Assembly: GCA_030613125.1 (NCBI GenBank)
Contig: JAUWMO010000058.1
Coordinates: 1-13,242, forward strand
Reading direction: 5' to 3'
From: Bacteroidota bacterium
Lineage (GTDB): Bacteria > Bacteroidota > Bacteroidia > Bacteroidales > VadinHA17
Length of the DNA: 13,242 nt
This document shows positions 1 through 6,082 of this stretch, piece by piece. The position numbers and the translations under genes were made by a program. How positions within the stretch are numbered: position 1 is the first letter of the stretch; each line of letters opens with the position of its first letter. The notes beneath the pieces are model-generated. The model saw nothing but the letters and a program-made list of their open reading frames with translations. It searched no databases and was not told where the DNA came from.

Positions 1-295
1 ATGCCAAACATGCGCTTTCCCCACTATCCAAATTATATCCTCTTACTGACATTAAGTGAGCATATTCTTTGACGTATTCAATATCCTCAGGAAAATGTAC
101 TTTTTCGACTGCTGGAAGATTTAATAACTTTTCAATTGTATCTTTTTGTTTGCGAGCTATTATTTCATCATATACTTTATCCAATATGATTAATTTATTA
201 GACAGAATCCTTGGGAGAGAAAACAAAAATTCACCTTTTATAAAGTGAATTATTACATCAGCATCGAGGATTATTTTCTTATTAGGATCTATCAT
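1..295 (-). CDS. PIN-domain protein, putative toxin RNase (3' end outside window)
   Basis: The reading frame starts with ATG at 295 and runs off the left edge after 98 residues, so the C-terminus is missing. I see a PIN-like pattern: a hydrophobic strand followed by Asp in LDADVII (Asp11), an acidic residue in the second block VYDEI (Glu44), and a late LDSGESA block with Asp90 and Glu93. These match the spaced acidic residues that bind Mg2+/Mn2+ in PIN nucleases; the last acidic motif would lie outside the window. The start sits 14 bp inside the end of the metallopeptidase gene, implying translational coupling. PIN proteins in such cassettes are usually RNases acting as toxins. That role is inferred here from family and context. 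It could instead be a catalytically weak PIN-like protein such as DUF4411. Confidence 0.72.
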   Translation of the reverse strand, partial: MIDPNKKIILDADVIIHFIKGEFLFSLPRILSNKLIILDKVYDEIIARKQKDTIEKLLNLPAVEKVHFPEDIEYVKEYAHLMSVRGYNLDSGESACLA

Positions 296-1019
296 GATTC
301 TCTATCTCAGCGTCAATATCAATACCGATGTCTCTCATCAATTTAGCGTAATGAGTCTCAGAGATACTCTCTATATCAAATAGTTTTTTTGCAATTTCAC
401 CATAATCTCCTATTACTAAATCTTTTTTTCCTGGCAAATATAAAGCTGGATCAAAACCATGTTTTATGGCTTCTTTACAAACATTGTAACGATAATCCTC
501 GTACTTATCTATGTTAATTAATTCAAGATTGTCTAATCTATATAAAAGAGCTGTTCGTGAACAGTTATAATATTGTTCAATTCTAAGAAATGTTGGGAGA
601 GTAATGAGATTTTTTTTCTTTAACTCAGCTTCAGGAATAAGATCAAGAATTCCATCCTCGGGCATTAAAAGAAAAGAAGCAAATCTATCGGCATCAAATT
701 CTGGTTTGTTTTTTCTATTAAATTCTCCCGTAATACATGCATGGCTTTGGAAATGATCCTGAATGAATAGGTGATAAAGCTCATGGCAAATGGTGAAATT
801 CTGCCTACAAATAGGGTGAAATGAATTGATTAATATAAATTTATATTCACCAACTTTTACGGACATTCCAGAGAACTTCTTACTCATCTCCTTATACACT
901 GCCACAATCCCCAATTTATGGAAGATGTTTTTAAATATAATTGGTTCTTGAGGCCCAATTCCGAGATCATTTCTAAATTGGAAAGCCTTTTTTTGTAATT
1001 CGTAATCTGCCTGTCTCAT
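282..1019 (-). CDS. ImmA/IrrE-type zinc metallopeptidase (COG2856)
   Basis: A 245-residue protein with the zinc protease signature HELYH at residues 79-83 and the downstream third ligand region EFDADRFASFLLMP (Glu107). This is the standard ImmA/IrrE pattern of HExxH followed by ExxAxxFAxxLLMP. Relatives such as B. subtilis ImmA and Deinococcus IrrE cleave a partner XRE-type repressor and so switch on genes under stress. The roughly 110 residues after the catalytic core have no motif I recognise and may be a sensor or partner-binding part. The ATG overlaps the stop of the upstream XRE gene by four bases (ATGA), and the PIN gene starts inside its own 3' end, so the three genes are almost certainly co-transcribed. 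Cleavage of the neighbouring XRE protein is inference. Confidence 0.9.
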   Translation of the reverse strand: MRQADYELQKKAFQFRNDLGIGPQEPIIFKNIFHKLGIVAVYKEMSKKFSGMSVKVGEYKFILINSFHPICRQNFTICHELYHLFIQDHFQSHACITGEFNRKNKPEFDADRFASFLLMPEDGILDLIPEAELKKKNLITLPTFLRIEQYYNCSRTALLYRLDNLELINIDKYEDYRYNVCKEAIKHGFDPALYLPGKKDLVIGDYGEIAKKLFDIESISETHYAKLMRDIGIDIDAEIENHDRS

Positions 1020-1357
1020 TTATCTATCATTTGCCGCATTTTAAGATAGTTCTTTATAATCTTTCTGAATTCGCTGATTTGTTTTAGATCTACATTTGTC
1101 ATTTCATCAGATCTATAAGCAAAAGCCAAATCTGCAGCAACTAAATCACTATCTTCTTCAAAAAAATTAATAAGTTCAACACCGAATAAATCAGCAAGTG
1201 ATTCAAGTTTATTAACGTCAATTTCTCTTTTCCCTGATTCATATAAACTAACTAATTCTCGGGAAATTCCTAGGCAATGAGCTACTTGATTCTGGGTTAA
1301 TTGCAATTTCTCTCGGTAAGATTTGATATTTCTCACGATGATTGCATTCGGTTTCAT
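1016..1357 (-). CDS. XRE-family HTH regulator paired with ImmA/IrrE peptidase
   Basis: A 113-residue protein. Residues about 8-66 form a Cro/C1-type helix-turn-helix with the recognition segment GISRELVSLYESGKR. The tail (about 75-110) has the block LAFAYRSDEMTNVDLKQISEF and then KNYLKM. As I recall, this tail is characteristic of XRE proteins encoded next to COG2856 peptidases and would be the natural place for interaction or cleavage. It is the first gene of the minus-strand cassette and its stop overlaps the peptidase start. It most likely represses its own operon, and three TGTTAC-type sites lie upstream. In toxin-antitoxin terms it would be the antitoxin or repressor component; this is inferred. 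Confidence 0.88.
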   Translation of the reverse strand: MKPNAIIVRNIKSYREKLQLTQNQVAHCLGISRELVSLYESGKREIDVNKLESLADLFGVELINFFEEDSDLVAADLAFAYRSDEMTNVDLKQISEFRKIIKNYLKMRQMIDK

Positions 1358-1412
1358 GGTTTTAAGTTTTTTGGTTTGGATTGGTATCTATTTATACGAT
1401 AGAAAAGTAATT

Positions 1413-1542
1413 TTGTTACAATATTAAAAAAATTTCATCAATTCTCAATAAATGTAACAGATATAATGTAATTTTATTGAAAAGTAATAATATTAAGTTG
1501 CTAAATATAAATGCTTTATTTTATTTAAATCTTTGTTACGAA
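1413..1542. promoter_or_regulatory. Candidate XRE operator region with three TGTTAC-type sites
   Basis: Between the divergent XRE gene and the plus-strand remnant gene there are three related sites. TTGTTACAA at 1413-1421 is palindromic around a central base, TGTAACA at 1453-1459 reads CTGTTACAT on the minus strand, and TTTGTTACGAA lies at 1532-1542. Repeated short palindromes next to an XRE gene are commonly its operators. The region is very AT-rich, so chance recurrence is possible. I found no convincing TAnnTTTG box for the minus-strand genes here. Confidence 0.3.
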
Positions 1543-1546
1543 TTTA

Positions 1547-1946
1547 ATGAAAACAGCGCTTTTTCCAAAGTACTCAAACATTTTTCCTGAAAAGAGAATA
1601 CCTGATGTTGACATAATATTTGAGGGTATTTCATCTGAAGTAGTTTTAAATATTTTATGTTTTATTAATGCACAATTACACATTAATCCATTAGATAATG
1701 TCCAAAGAATAAATTGTTGAACATTTTATTCGCAGATTAGATCCCTTGATAAAAATAGATATAGAATCTCGTCTCGGTAGATTTATTTTTGAAAATCAGG
1801 ATAAGGAGATAATCTATTTTGCTCCCCATGTAAACTTAAAATTTATACAAGATGAATTAATAAAGCAAAGAGCGGGTATAAGGGACAACCCAAATGCACT
1901 TCAAGAATTAAACATTTTTATAGCAATTCTGATATATAATGAATGA
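1547..1946 (+). pseudogene. Unrecognised gene interrupted by one apparent frameshift
   Basis: An ATG at 1547 opens a frame of 57 residues ending in TGA at 1718-1720. The next frame is open from 1713 to the TGA at 1944-1946 but has no good start codon (only ATT at 1713 or TTG at 1746). Dropping one A from the AAA run at 1711-1713 joins them into a continuous 132-residue protein reading NVQRI-IVEHFIRRLDPLIKI across the join. The composition of both halves looks like real protein: mixed charged and hydrophobic helices, no signal peptide, no membrane segment. I do not recognise the family. It may be a decaying gene or a sequencing error in a homopolymer. It is divergent from the XRE-ImmA-PIN cassette and shares its upstream region. 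Confidence 0.5.
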
Positions 1947-2076
1947 TATTAAAGCTACAAATATATTTAACTCCTGCTTTGAAGAAATTATTTCACAGTT
2001 CTATCCAAGAAAGAAAGATTCTACAAAGGGTGTATTATTTAGTGAACTAATTGAAAAGTTAGATATTAAAAAATAA
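1939..2076 (+). CDS. Small hypothetical protein, 45 residues
   Basis: The ATG at 1939 overlaps the end of the preceding frameshifted gene by eight bases, and the frame ends at TAA 2074-2076. The product is a small mixed-charge protein beginning MNDIKATNIFNSCFEE and ending in ELIEKLDIKK, with no signal peptide or membrane helix. The overlap is of the kind seen between co-translated genes, which is the main support for it being real. I do not recognise it. It could equally be the tail of a larger gene that has decayed, because the preceding gene is itself broken. Confidence 0.4.
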   Translation: MNDIKATNIFNSCFEEIISQFYPRKKDSTKGVLFSELIEKLDIKK

Positions 2077-2214
2077 TTATTGTTCTATTCCAATAAGGGA
2101 GGAAAGTATATTTCAAAAACCCTAACCTATTTGCCTTCCGTTGAATAATACCTTATTATCGGTGTCCTGGATGTATTGTTGCAAACCATAGAGTTGACGT
2201 AGATCCTCTTGGAA

Positions 2215-2230
2215 TCTGTTCGAGAACAGA
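2215..2230. promoter_or_regulatory. 16-bp inverted repeat, possible operator
   Basis: TCTGTTC and GAACAGA form perfect 7-base arms around a 2-base centre. It lies in the 237-bp gap between the 45-residue ORF and the permease remnant, a stretch in which I see no gene. The spacing suits a dimeric repressor site, but no regulator can be assigned and it may be a relic of the lost region. Confidence 0.25.
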
Positions 2231-2247
2231 ACATGCAGGGGAGCAAG

Positions 2248-2280
2248 AAACCCTGACAGAATCGTCGGGGTTTTCTAGTT
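2248..2280 (+). terminator. Hairpin with T-rich tail, possible intrinsic terminator
   Basis: AAACCCTGAC (2248-2257) pairs with GTCGGGGTTT (2264-2273), giving ten pairs including one G-T wobble around a 6-base loop. It is followed by TCTAGTT, a weak T-tract. It could end plus-strand transcription from the small genes at 1547-2076, or be left over from a gene that once stood here. Confidence 0.4.
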
Positions 2281-2313
2281 TTGGTCTGAGGCAGGAATTT
2301 TTATCTGTTTCTA

Positions 2314-2589
2314 CTGAATAATTCTTTACATGGCCGTAGCCATTTTCGTCAAAAAGGAATTTTTCTAATCAATATCTTTGGTCTGGCAACGGGTATGGCC
2401 TGTGCTGTTCTGATATTCCTGTGGGTAAATCAACAGCTTCGCTATGACCAGGACCAGGTAAATAAACACCATATTTATCGGATAGAAAGCTTATTCTCAG
2501 CTTTTGTTATCATCGCAATTTTTACTCTTGGATTTCAATCATTTAAGGTCGCACGAACCAATACCGTAGAAAGCCTCAGGTATGAATAA
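2314..2589 (+). pseudogene. Remnant of FtsX/MacB-type ABC transporter permease with a large internal deletion
   Basis: The frame reads the usual N-terminus of Bacteroidetes MacB-like permeases, with HFRQKGIFLINIFGLATGMA, LIFLWV and then HHIYRIE. It passes directly, in frame, into the usual C-terminal end FTLGFQSFKVARTNTVESLRYE and stops. Normal members of this family are roughly 800 residues with four membrane helices flanking a large periplasmic domain. Here only about 60 N-terminal and 30 C-terminal residues remain. The proper ATG is missing at the expected place (CTG near 2314); the first in-frame ATG, at 2395, lies inside the first membrane helix. The join at about 2486-2505 contains two copies of AGCTT, which could have favoured the deletion. 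It cannot work as a transporter. Confidence 0.85.
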
Positions 2590-2639
2590 ATTGTTCCTGA
2601 TAAGTAAAAGTAAAATAAAAATCCGAGTCTCTAAAGTGT

Positions 2640-2675
2640 AGTTGTTTGGTTATACCTTTTTGACAACTTTTTTTT
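2640..2675 (+). terminator. Possible terminator after the permease remnant
   Basis: AGTTGT (2640-2645) can pair with ACAACT (2663-2668), with an inner GGT-TAT-ACC stem, followed directly by eight T. The stem is short and the loop long, so this is a weak call. Its position about 50 bp after the permease stop fits the original terminator of that gene. Confidence 0.35.
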
Positions 2676-2752
2676 CAAAATTCGTATAAAGTAGATAGAC
2701 ATCAAGAAGTTCTGGTTATTGTCCAGGTCATAATAAACATAAAATCACAAAA

Positions 2753-3103
2753 ATGAAAAGAGTATTTGTTCTGTTGCTTCTCCTTGTAAGCCTTATAGCC
2801 TGCCAGAAAAAAACATTAACAGGAGATTTATTAATTACAGTAAAATATGATGGTATTAATGAGGAACACGTGGATTGCTGGTTATATGAAACTTACGATA
2901 AATTCGAAAGATATGAATTCCTTGATCAGCTGTTGTCTGATGAATATGGAGAGATCTTTTTTCCTGCACTTGAGCCAGGGTGGTATTACCTGGAAGCTGA
3001 AAAACTAAAATCTTCTATGTTTACTATTTATAAATTTGACTCAGTTGAAGTAGTGTCCGGCCGTCAAACCAATAAGCTATTGATCATGAGTCCGGTAAAA
3101 TAG
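2753..3103 (+). CDS. Small lipoprotein, probable beta-sandwich domain
   Basis: A 116-residue protein with a classic lipoprotein signal: positive start MKR, hydrophobic stretch, and lipobox LIAC with the lipidated Cys at residue 17. The mature part is about 100 residues and contains YGEIFFPALEPGWYYLEA. This resembles the 'G-x-F-x-L-x-PG-x-Y-x-L' edge of carboxypeptidase-regulatory-like or transthyretin-like beta-sandwich domains that are common in Bacteroidetes surface proteins. It is probably anchored in the outer or inner membrane. No partner gene is adjacent: upstream is the dead permease and downstream is a convergent acetyltransferase gene whose stop is only 23 bp away. The specific role is unknown. 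Confidence 0.8.
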   Translation: MKRVFVLLLLLVSLIACQKKTLTGDLLITVKYDGINEEHVDCWLYETYDKFERYEFLDQLLSDEYGEIFFPALEPGWYYLEAEKLKSSMFTIYKFDSVEVVSGRQTNKLLIMSPVK

Positions 3104-3126
3104 TTACTAAATAAATAATATAAGAT

Positions 3127-3633
3127 TCATACCTCATCAAAAGCTTTGTGGTACTTTACAACTCCTTTGATCCCATGCAAAGAGCCTTTCTTAAGCTCTA
3201 ATATCATAAAAACTTCTTCAGGCACATCATATTCGCAGGAAATACCATATTTTACTGAGGGTATAAAGCCGAATTTCGGGTAATATTCCGGATGGCCCAG
3301 CACTGCAATGGCGCCATATCCAGCTTTAATACATCTATTGATTCCTTCATGAATCAATGCTGAGCCGATCCCTTGCCTTTGAAATGATGGTAAAACAGCC
3401 ATTGGACCAAGTGCAGCAATTTCAATACTTTTTTCTTTGGCTTTAATAGAAGCAGGACTGAATAAGATATGGCCCATAAGGTTGTTTCTTTCCTCAGCAA
3501 CAAGAGAAATTAAACCAACACCTTCCCCTCTTAACTTATTAATTAATTTCCCCTCCTCTTCTCCCCGGAAAGCCATTCTGTTTATGTAGCCAATTTTGTC
3601 AAAATCATTTTGACATTCATCGCGAATAATCAT
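3127..3633 (-). CDS. GNAT-family N-acetyltransferase (YhbS-like, COG3153)
   Basis: From the ATG at 3633 the protein is 168 residues: MIIRDECQNDFDKIGYINR, then the acetyl-CoA-binding motif FQRQGIGSALIHEGI, and the later GHPEYYPKFGF block that marks the YhbS-like group. It should transfer an acetyl group from acetyl-CoA to an amine, but the substrate cannot be read from the sequence. The frame extends upstream to 3732. I reject that start because a TAnnTTTG promoter box at 3722-3729 would place the transcription start near 3715, inside the extension, and because MIIR matches the usual N-terminus of the family. It seems to be a single-gene unit, convergent with the lipoprotein gene. Confidence 0.9.
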   Translation of the reverse strand: MIIRDECQNDFDKIGYINRMAFRGEEEGKLINKLRGEGVGLISLVAEERNNLMGHILFSPASIKAKEKSIEIAALGPMAVLPSFQRQGIGSALIHEGINRCIKAGYGAIAVLGHPEYYPKFGFIPSVKYGISCEYDVPEEVFMILELKKGSLHGIKGVVKYHKAFDEV

Positions 3634-3721
3634 TCGTTCATTATCCTTTTTTATATGATTTAGATAATCCCCCCATAAATATGATATAAAACATATTAAA
3701 TGAACGTAAGTTCGACCTAAG

Positions 3722-3729
3722 CAAAAGTA
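3722..3729 (-). promoter_or_regulatory. Bacteroidetes -7 box for the acetyltransferase gene
   Basis: On the minus strand this reads TACTTTTG followed by C, an exact match to TAnnTTTG. It implies a leader of roughly 80 bases before the ATG at 3633. A -33 TTTG element at the expected spacing is not evident. Confidence 0.5.
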
Positions 3730-3910
3730 CAAATTTGATGATTATTAATCACTTCGAGGTTTAAAGATGGTTTCTTAGGTCCAGAATCTTACCTATAATG
3801 AATCTGACAATGAATATTTCATAGATACGGAAACTTTAATAATGGATGCAAAATTACTTGGACAGATAGTCACAATTGAAGAAGTGATAGAATACTATGA
3901 GAAATATATT
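3730..3910 (+). other. Gap between minus-strand genes with a faint plus-strand coding trace
   Basis: No credible gene is present, but plus-strand codons from about 3780 to 3910 read like protein (YNESDNEYFIDTE, then MDAKLLGQIVTIEEVIEYYE from the ATG at 3842) with no good start upstream. The frame then continues meaninglessly through the terminator and into the YdeI-family gene on the other strand. It could be a fragment of a lost gene or just chance in AT-rich DNA. Confidence 0.2.
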
Positions 3911-3950
3911 AAAAACCCGGGAATGAAAAAGGATTACATCATTCCCGGTT
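3911..3950 (-). terminator. Strong intrinsic terminator of the XRE-membrane-YdeI operon
   Basis: CCGGGAATGA (3917-3926) and TCATTCCCGG (3939-3948) form a perfect 10-bp stem. On the minus strand it is followed by a G and then five T, and the plus strand also shows five T, so it may work both ways. The stop codon of the YdeI-family gene lies in the loop and the gene's last four codons form one arm, so gene end and terminator are fused. Confidence 0.8.
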
Positions 3951-4509
3951 TTTGGTTATTTGAAGCTCGTTCTATAACTTCCTTTATCCTTCGTTGGCGT
4001 GTTTCCTCCTTTTTGGCAAAGTTTATCCAGTTGATATACATATTCTGATATGATTCTGCAAAATTCCTGAAATTTTTATTGGCTTTTTTATTTGCCAACA
4101 GGGTTACTTTAAGATCTTGTGGCACTTCAACCTTTTTTTTCGAAGCGTAGGCTTCCTCCCATCTGCCGTTTTTTTTGGCTTCTTCAATTTTTATAAGTCC
4201 GGCGCTGGTCATTAACCCGGCATTGATCATTTTCTCAGCCCTTTTTCTATTTAAATCAGACCATATACTTCTTGCTTTTCTCGGTGTGAATTTCTGAACA
4301 TAGATCTCCTCATCCACCCTTTTTATAGTACTATCGATCCATCCAAAACAGAGAGCTTCTTCAACTGCATCATTATAAAGTATCCTTGGCTTACCGGTAT
4401 GTTTTTTATAGTAAATCAGCCATATCTCAGGCTTTGAATCGAAATTGTTTAGCAACCAGTTACGCCACTCTTTCCTGTTCGTTACATAAAGGGTTTTTGT
4501 AATTTTCAT
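3934..4509 (-). CDS. YdeI/OmdA-family protein (COG4430)
   Basis: From the ATG at 4509 the protein is 191 residues. Recognisable family blocks are WRNWLLNNFDSKPEIWLIYYKK near the N-terminus, AVEEALCFGWIDS, the RKARSIWSDLNRKRAEKMINAG stretch, GLIKIEEAKKNGRWEEAY, and a basic C-terminus with RRIKEVIERA. This is the full-length pattern of the poorly understood YdeI/OmpD-associated family; some relatives are linked to peptide or envelope stress resistance, but the biochemical function is not established. The start four bases after the membrane-protein stop suggests co-translation. A longer frame reaches 4566, but it would overlap the upstream gene and lacks family similarity. Confidence 0.88.
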   Translation of the reverse strand: MKITKTLYVTNRKEWRNWLLNNFDSKPEIWLIYYKKHTGKPRILYNDAVEEALCFGWIDSTIKRVDEEIYVQKFTPRKARSIWSDLNRKRAEKMINAGLMTSAGLIKIEEAKKNGRWEEAYASKKKVEVPQDLKVTLLANKKANKNFRNFAESYQNMYINWINFAKKEETRQRRIKEVIERASNNQKPGMM

Positions 4510-4513
4510 TAAG

Positions 4514-4936
4514 TCAAATGGTTTTTGCTGTCCAGGCCAGTATTGCAGCAGGTAAAGTATGTGCAATATATAATAAACCGGCAGCTATCACAACGTCAAT
4601 CGGTCCTTGTGCTACAAGAGCATATGTATAAATAATAACCAGCGTTGTGATCACAAAAATACTGTATGAATATCTTAAAGAATTGGTAAATATTTGGATT
4701 TCCCTTTCATCAAGTTTTTCAAATCTGGTATGTGTGATTTTCCATAAACCGGTTTTCACAAAAACATAAACAAAACTGACTATTGCAACTCCGGCCAGTA
4801 CTGATTCAATTATAAAAAGATAAACGCCAGGGCCAGACTTTTTCAGAATTTCAAAAACAACAATGAATGAGATAATACTTGTGAAATTAATGAGTAAACC
4901 AATCCTTCTTTTTGATTTTGATATTTCTTTTTCCAT
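4514..4936 (-). CDS. Four-helix integral membrane protein, unknown function
   Basis: A 140-residue protein with a basic N-terminus (KSKRR) and four predicted membrane helices at about residues 12-31, 36-60, 89-109 and 112-135. Between helices 2 and 3 is a charged loop with FEKLDEREIQIFTNSLRYSY. This DERE-type loop is reminiscent of small membrane proteins such as DUF2178-like families, which are often encoded directly after a small XRE regulator, as here (15-bp gap). I do not recognise a catalytic motif. The pair probably behaves as regulator plus regulated membrane protein. The YdeI-family gene follows after four bases, so all three should share one transcript. Confidence 0.75.
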   Translation of the reverse strand: MEKEISKSKRRIGLLINFTSIISFIVVFEILKKSGPGVYLFIIESVLAGVAIVSFVYVFVKTGLWKITHTRFEKLDEREIQIFTNSLRYSYSIFVITTLVIIYTYALVAQGPIDVVIAAGLLYIAHTLPAAILAWTAKTI

Positions 4937-4951
4937 TATTTTACCTCCTGA

Positions 4952-5200
4952 TTATGATTTATTATTAAGTAACTCCTGACTCAATGGTTTTAGGGGTTCC
5001 GTTGAAAATATTATTGTTATAGGTAAGTCAAAAACTTCACTGATCCTGAATGCAAGGTCAAGGCTTGGATTGTACTCCTCACGTTCAAGGTAGCCTATGG
5101 TTTGGTAGTTTACACCTATTTTCTCGGCTAATTCTTTCCTTGTAAATTTCCTTTCATGACGAAGAACTGCAATCCTGTTGTATATTATTCTTGATTTCAT
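4952..5200 (-). CDS. Small XRE-family transcriptional regulator
   Basis: An 82-residue protein that is almost entirely a helix-turn-helix domain (residues about 8-63), with TRKELAEKIGVNYQTIGYLE as the DNA-binding part and LDLAFRISEVFDLPITIIF completing the fold. This is the compact COG1476-type regulator found in front of membrane-protein genes. The ATG at 5200 is the only one in the frame before the domain begins. Immediately upstream are repeated TTGTAAATATA sites, so autoregulation is likely. It is the first gene of the three-gene operon ending at 3934. Confidence 0.88.
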   Translation of the reverse strand: MKSRIIYNRIAVLRHERKFTRKELAEKIGVNYQTIGYLEREEYNPSLDLAFRISEVFDLPITIIFSTEPLKPLSQELLNNKS

Positions 5201-5236
5201 GTTGTAAATATAAGTATAATATTGTAAATATACAAC
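5201..5236. promoter_or_regulatory. Probable operator for the small XRE regulator
   Basis: TTGTAAATATA occurs at 5202-5212 and again at 5222-5232, exactly 20 bp apart and so close to two helical turns. The second copy belongs to the palindrome TTGTAAATATACAA (5222-5235). The outer ends, GTTGTA and TACAAC, are also inverted. The minus strand contains TATATTTA versions of the -7 box within it, so repressor and polymerase would compete. The first base is adjacent to the start codon, giving a very short leader. Confidence 0.5.
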
Positions 5237-5294
5237 ATTATGTTAGATATATTTAAGTTAATTCTAAAAAAATTGAATATCATAATCAATGACT

Positions 5295-5858
5295 TTATTT
5301 AAAGGGATAATACCAGGATGTAAAACATAAACTAACCAGTGCTGTGCCGTATTTTTTTTGTGGGATAAAGCTTTCTGTCAAAAAGTGTGGATCACCAAGT
5401 TCATAGATATTTGAAAATCTATTCATATAAAGTTCTTCAAGACTTGAATTTAAAAGAAAGGTAAGTGTTTTAAGATTGAAATTTCCATTATGTTCACAAA
5501 CCAGACCCCCAAATCTTAAATGATCTTTCTTACTGTAAAGCCACCTGTACAGGATTCCGGCTGTTGCCTGAACGCCTTTTCCTGCATGACTTACAGAAAT
5601 GATGGATTCCAGAACAGATCCATGTACAATATTATCTGGTTTTTCAATTCTATTAGCTACTTCTGGAAGGATAGAAGAATAGGCCATAATATTACACATA
5701 CCTATTCCGGCATCCTGAAGAGCAATGTGATAGGAGCCGGAATGAACTGAAATATCACTTTCTCCTTTACCCCTGGTTTCAAAAAAGTCTTTTGGAATGC
5801 GGGGACCACTAATATAACCATCCGTATATTTCTGAGTTGAGCGGGAATCGGGATACAT
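5295..5858 (-). CDS. pdaD: Pyruvoyl-dependent arginine decarboxylase
   Basis: A 187-residue protein of the PvlArgDC family, which converts arginine to agmatine and CO2 as an entry to polyamine synthesis or acid resistance. Visible family blocks are GESDISVHSGSYHIALQDAG, then NIMAYSSILPEVA with the Ser61-Ser62 pair where the precursor self-cleaves to create the pyruvoyl cofactor on the new beta-alpha boundary. Next come HGSVLESIISVSHAGKG and the C-terminal ESFIPQKKYGTALVSLCF. Length and order are normal, so it looks functional. It is a cytosolic enzyme forming a trimer or hexamer in characterised relatives. It is transcribed alone from a good -7 box at 5896-5903. No agmatine-processing genes are beside it in this window. 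Confidence 0.93.
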   Translation of the reverse strand: MYPDSRSTQKYTDGYISGPRIPKDFFETRGKGESDISVHSGSYHIALQDAGIGMCNIMAYSSILPEVANRIEKPDNIVHGSVLESIISVSHAGKGVQATAGILYRWLYSKKDHLRFGGLVCEHNGNFNLKTLTFLLNSSLEELYMNRFSNIYELGDPHFLTESFIPQKKYGTALVSLCFTSWYYPFK

Positions 5859-5895
5859 GGAGTATGTAATATTGTATTGTCAAACAATTATTTTG

Positions 5896-5903
5896 CAAAT
5901 ATA
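5896..5903 (-). promoter_or_regulatory. Bacteroidetes -7 box for the arginine decarboxylase gene
   Basis: The minus strand reads TATATTTG followed by C, an exact TAnnTTTG match, about 40 bases before the ATG. The -33 element is weak (GTTTAC nearby). Confidence 0.5.
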
Positions 5904-6036
5904 GGTAAACTACCATTCCCACAGTCGTATCCCGAACTTTCAGTCGGAGCACGATCTGCCTCTTTATTGATTTATTACTATTCGAAATCCGAAATTCTTT
6001 GCTCCCCTTCGCCCCCTACCCTTTTCTCTCCCTCAA

Positions 6037-6063
6037 ATTCAACAATTCAACAATTCAACAATT
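6037..6063. repeat. Short tandem repeat, 8-bp unit
   Basis: ATTCAACA is repeated three times without error from 6037 to 6060 and then begins again (ATT). It lies between the decarboxylase gene and the 3' end of the rhomboid gene. Such a tract may vary in length between strains. Confidence 0.85.
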
Positions 6064-6082
6064 TTAATTAATCCTTCATCTT

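Noticed and set aside
1703..1722. Programmed ribosomal frameshift in the unknown gene
   Set aside because: There is no slippery heptamer and no clear downstream stem or internal Shine-Dalgarno sequence; a simple indel explains it better.
3634..3732. Upstream extension of the acetyltransferase frame
   Set aside because: A -7 promoter box lies inside it and the encoded residues do not resemble the family.
3842..4048. 68-residue plus-strand frame
   Set aside because: More than half of it runs through the terminator and antisense to the YdeI-family gene, and it has no upstream signal. Only its first part may be a relic.
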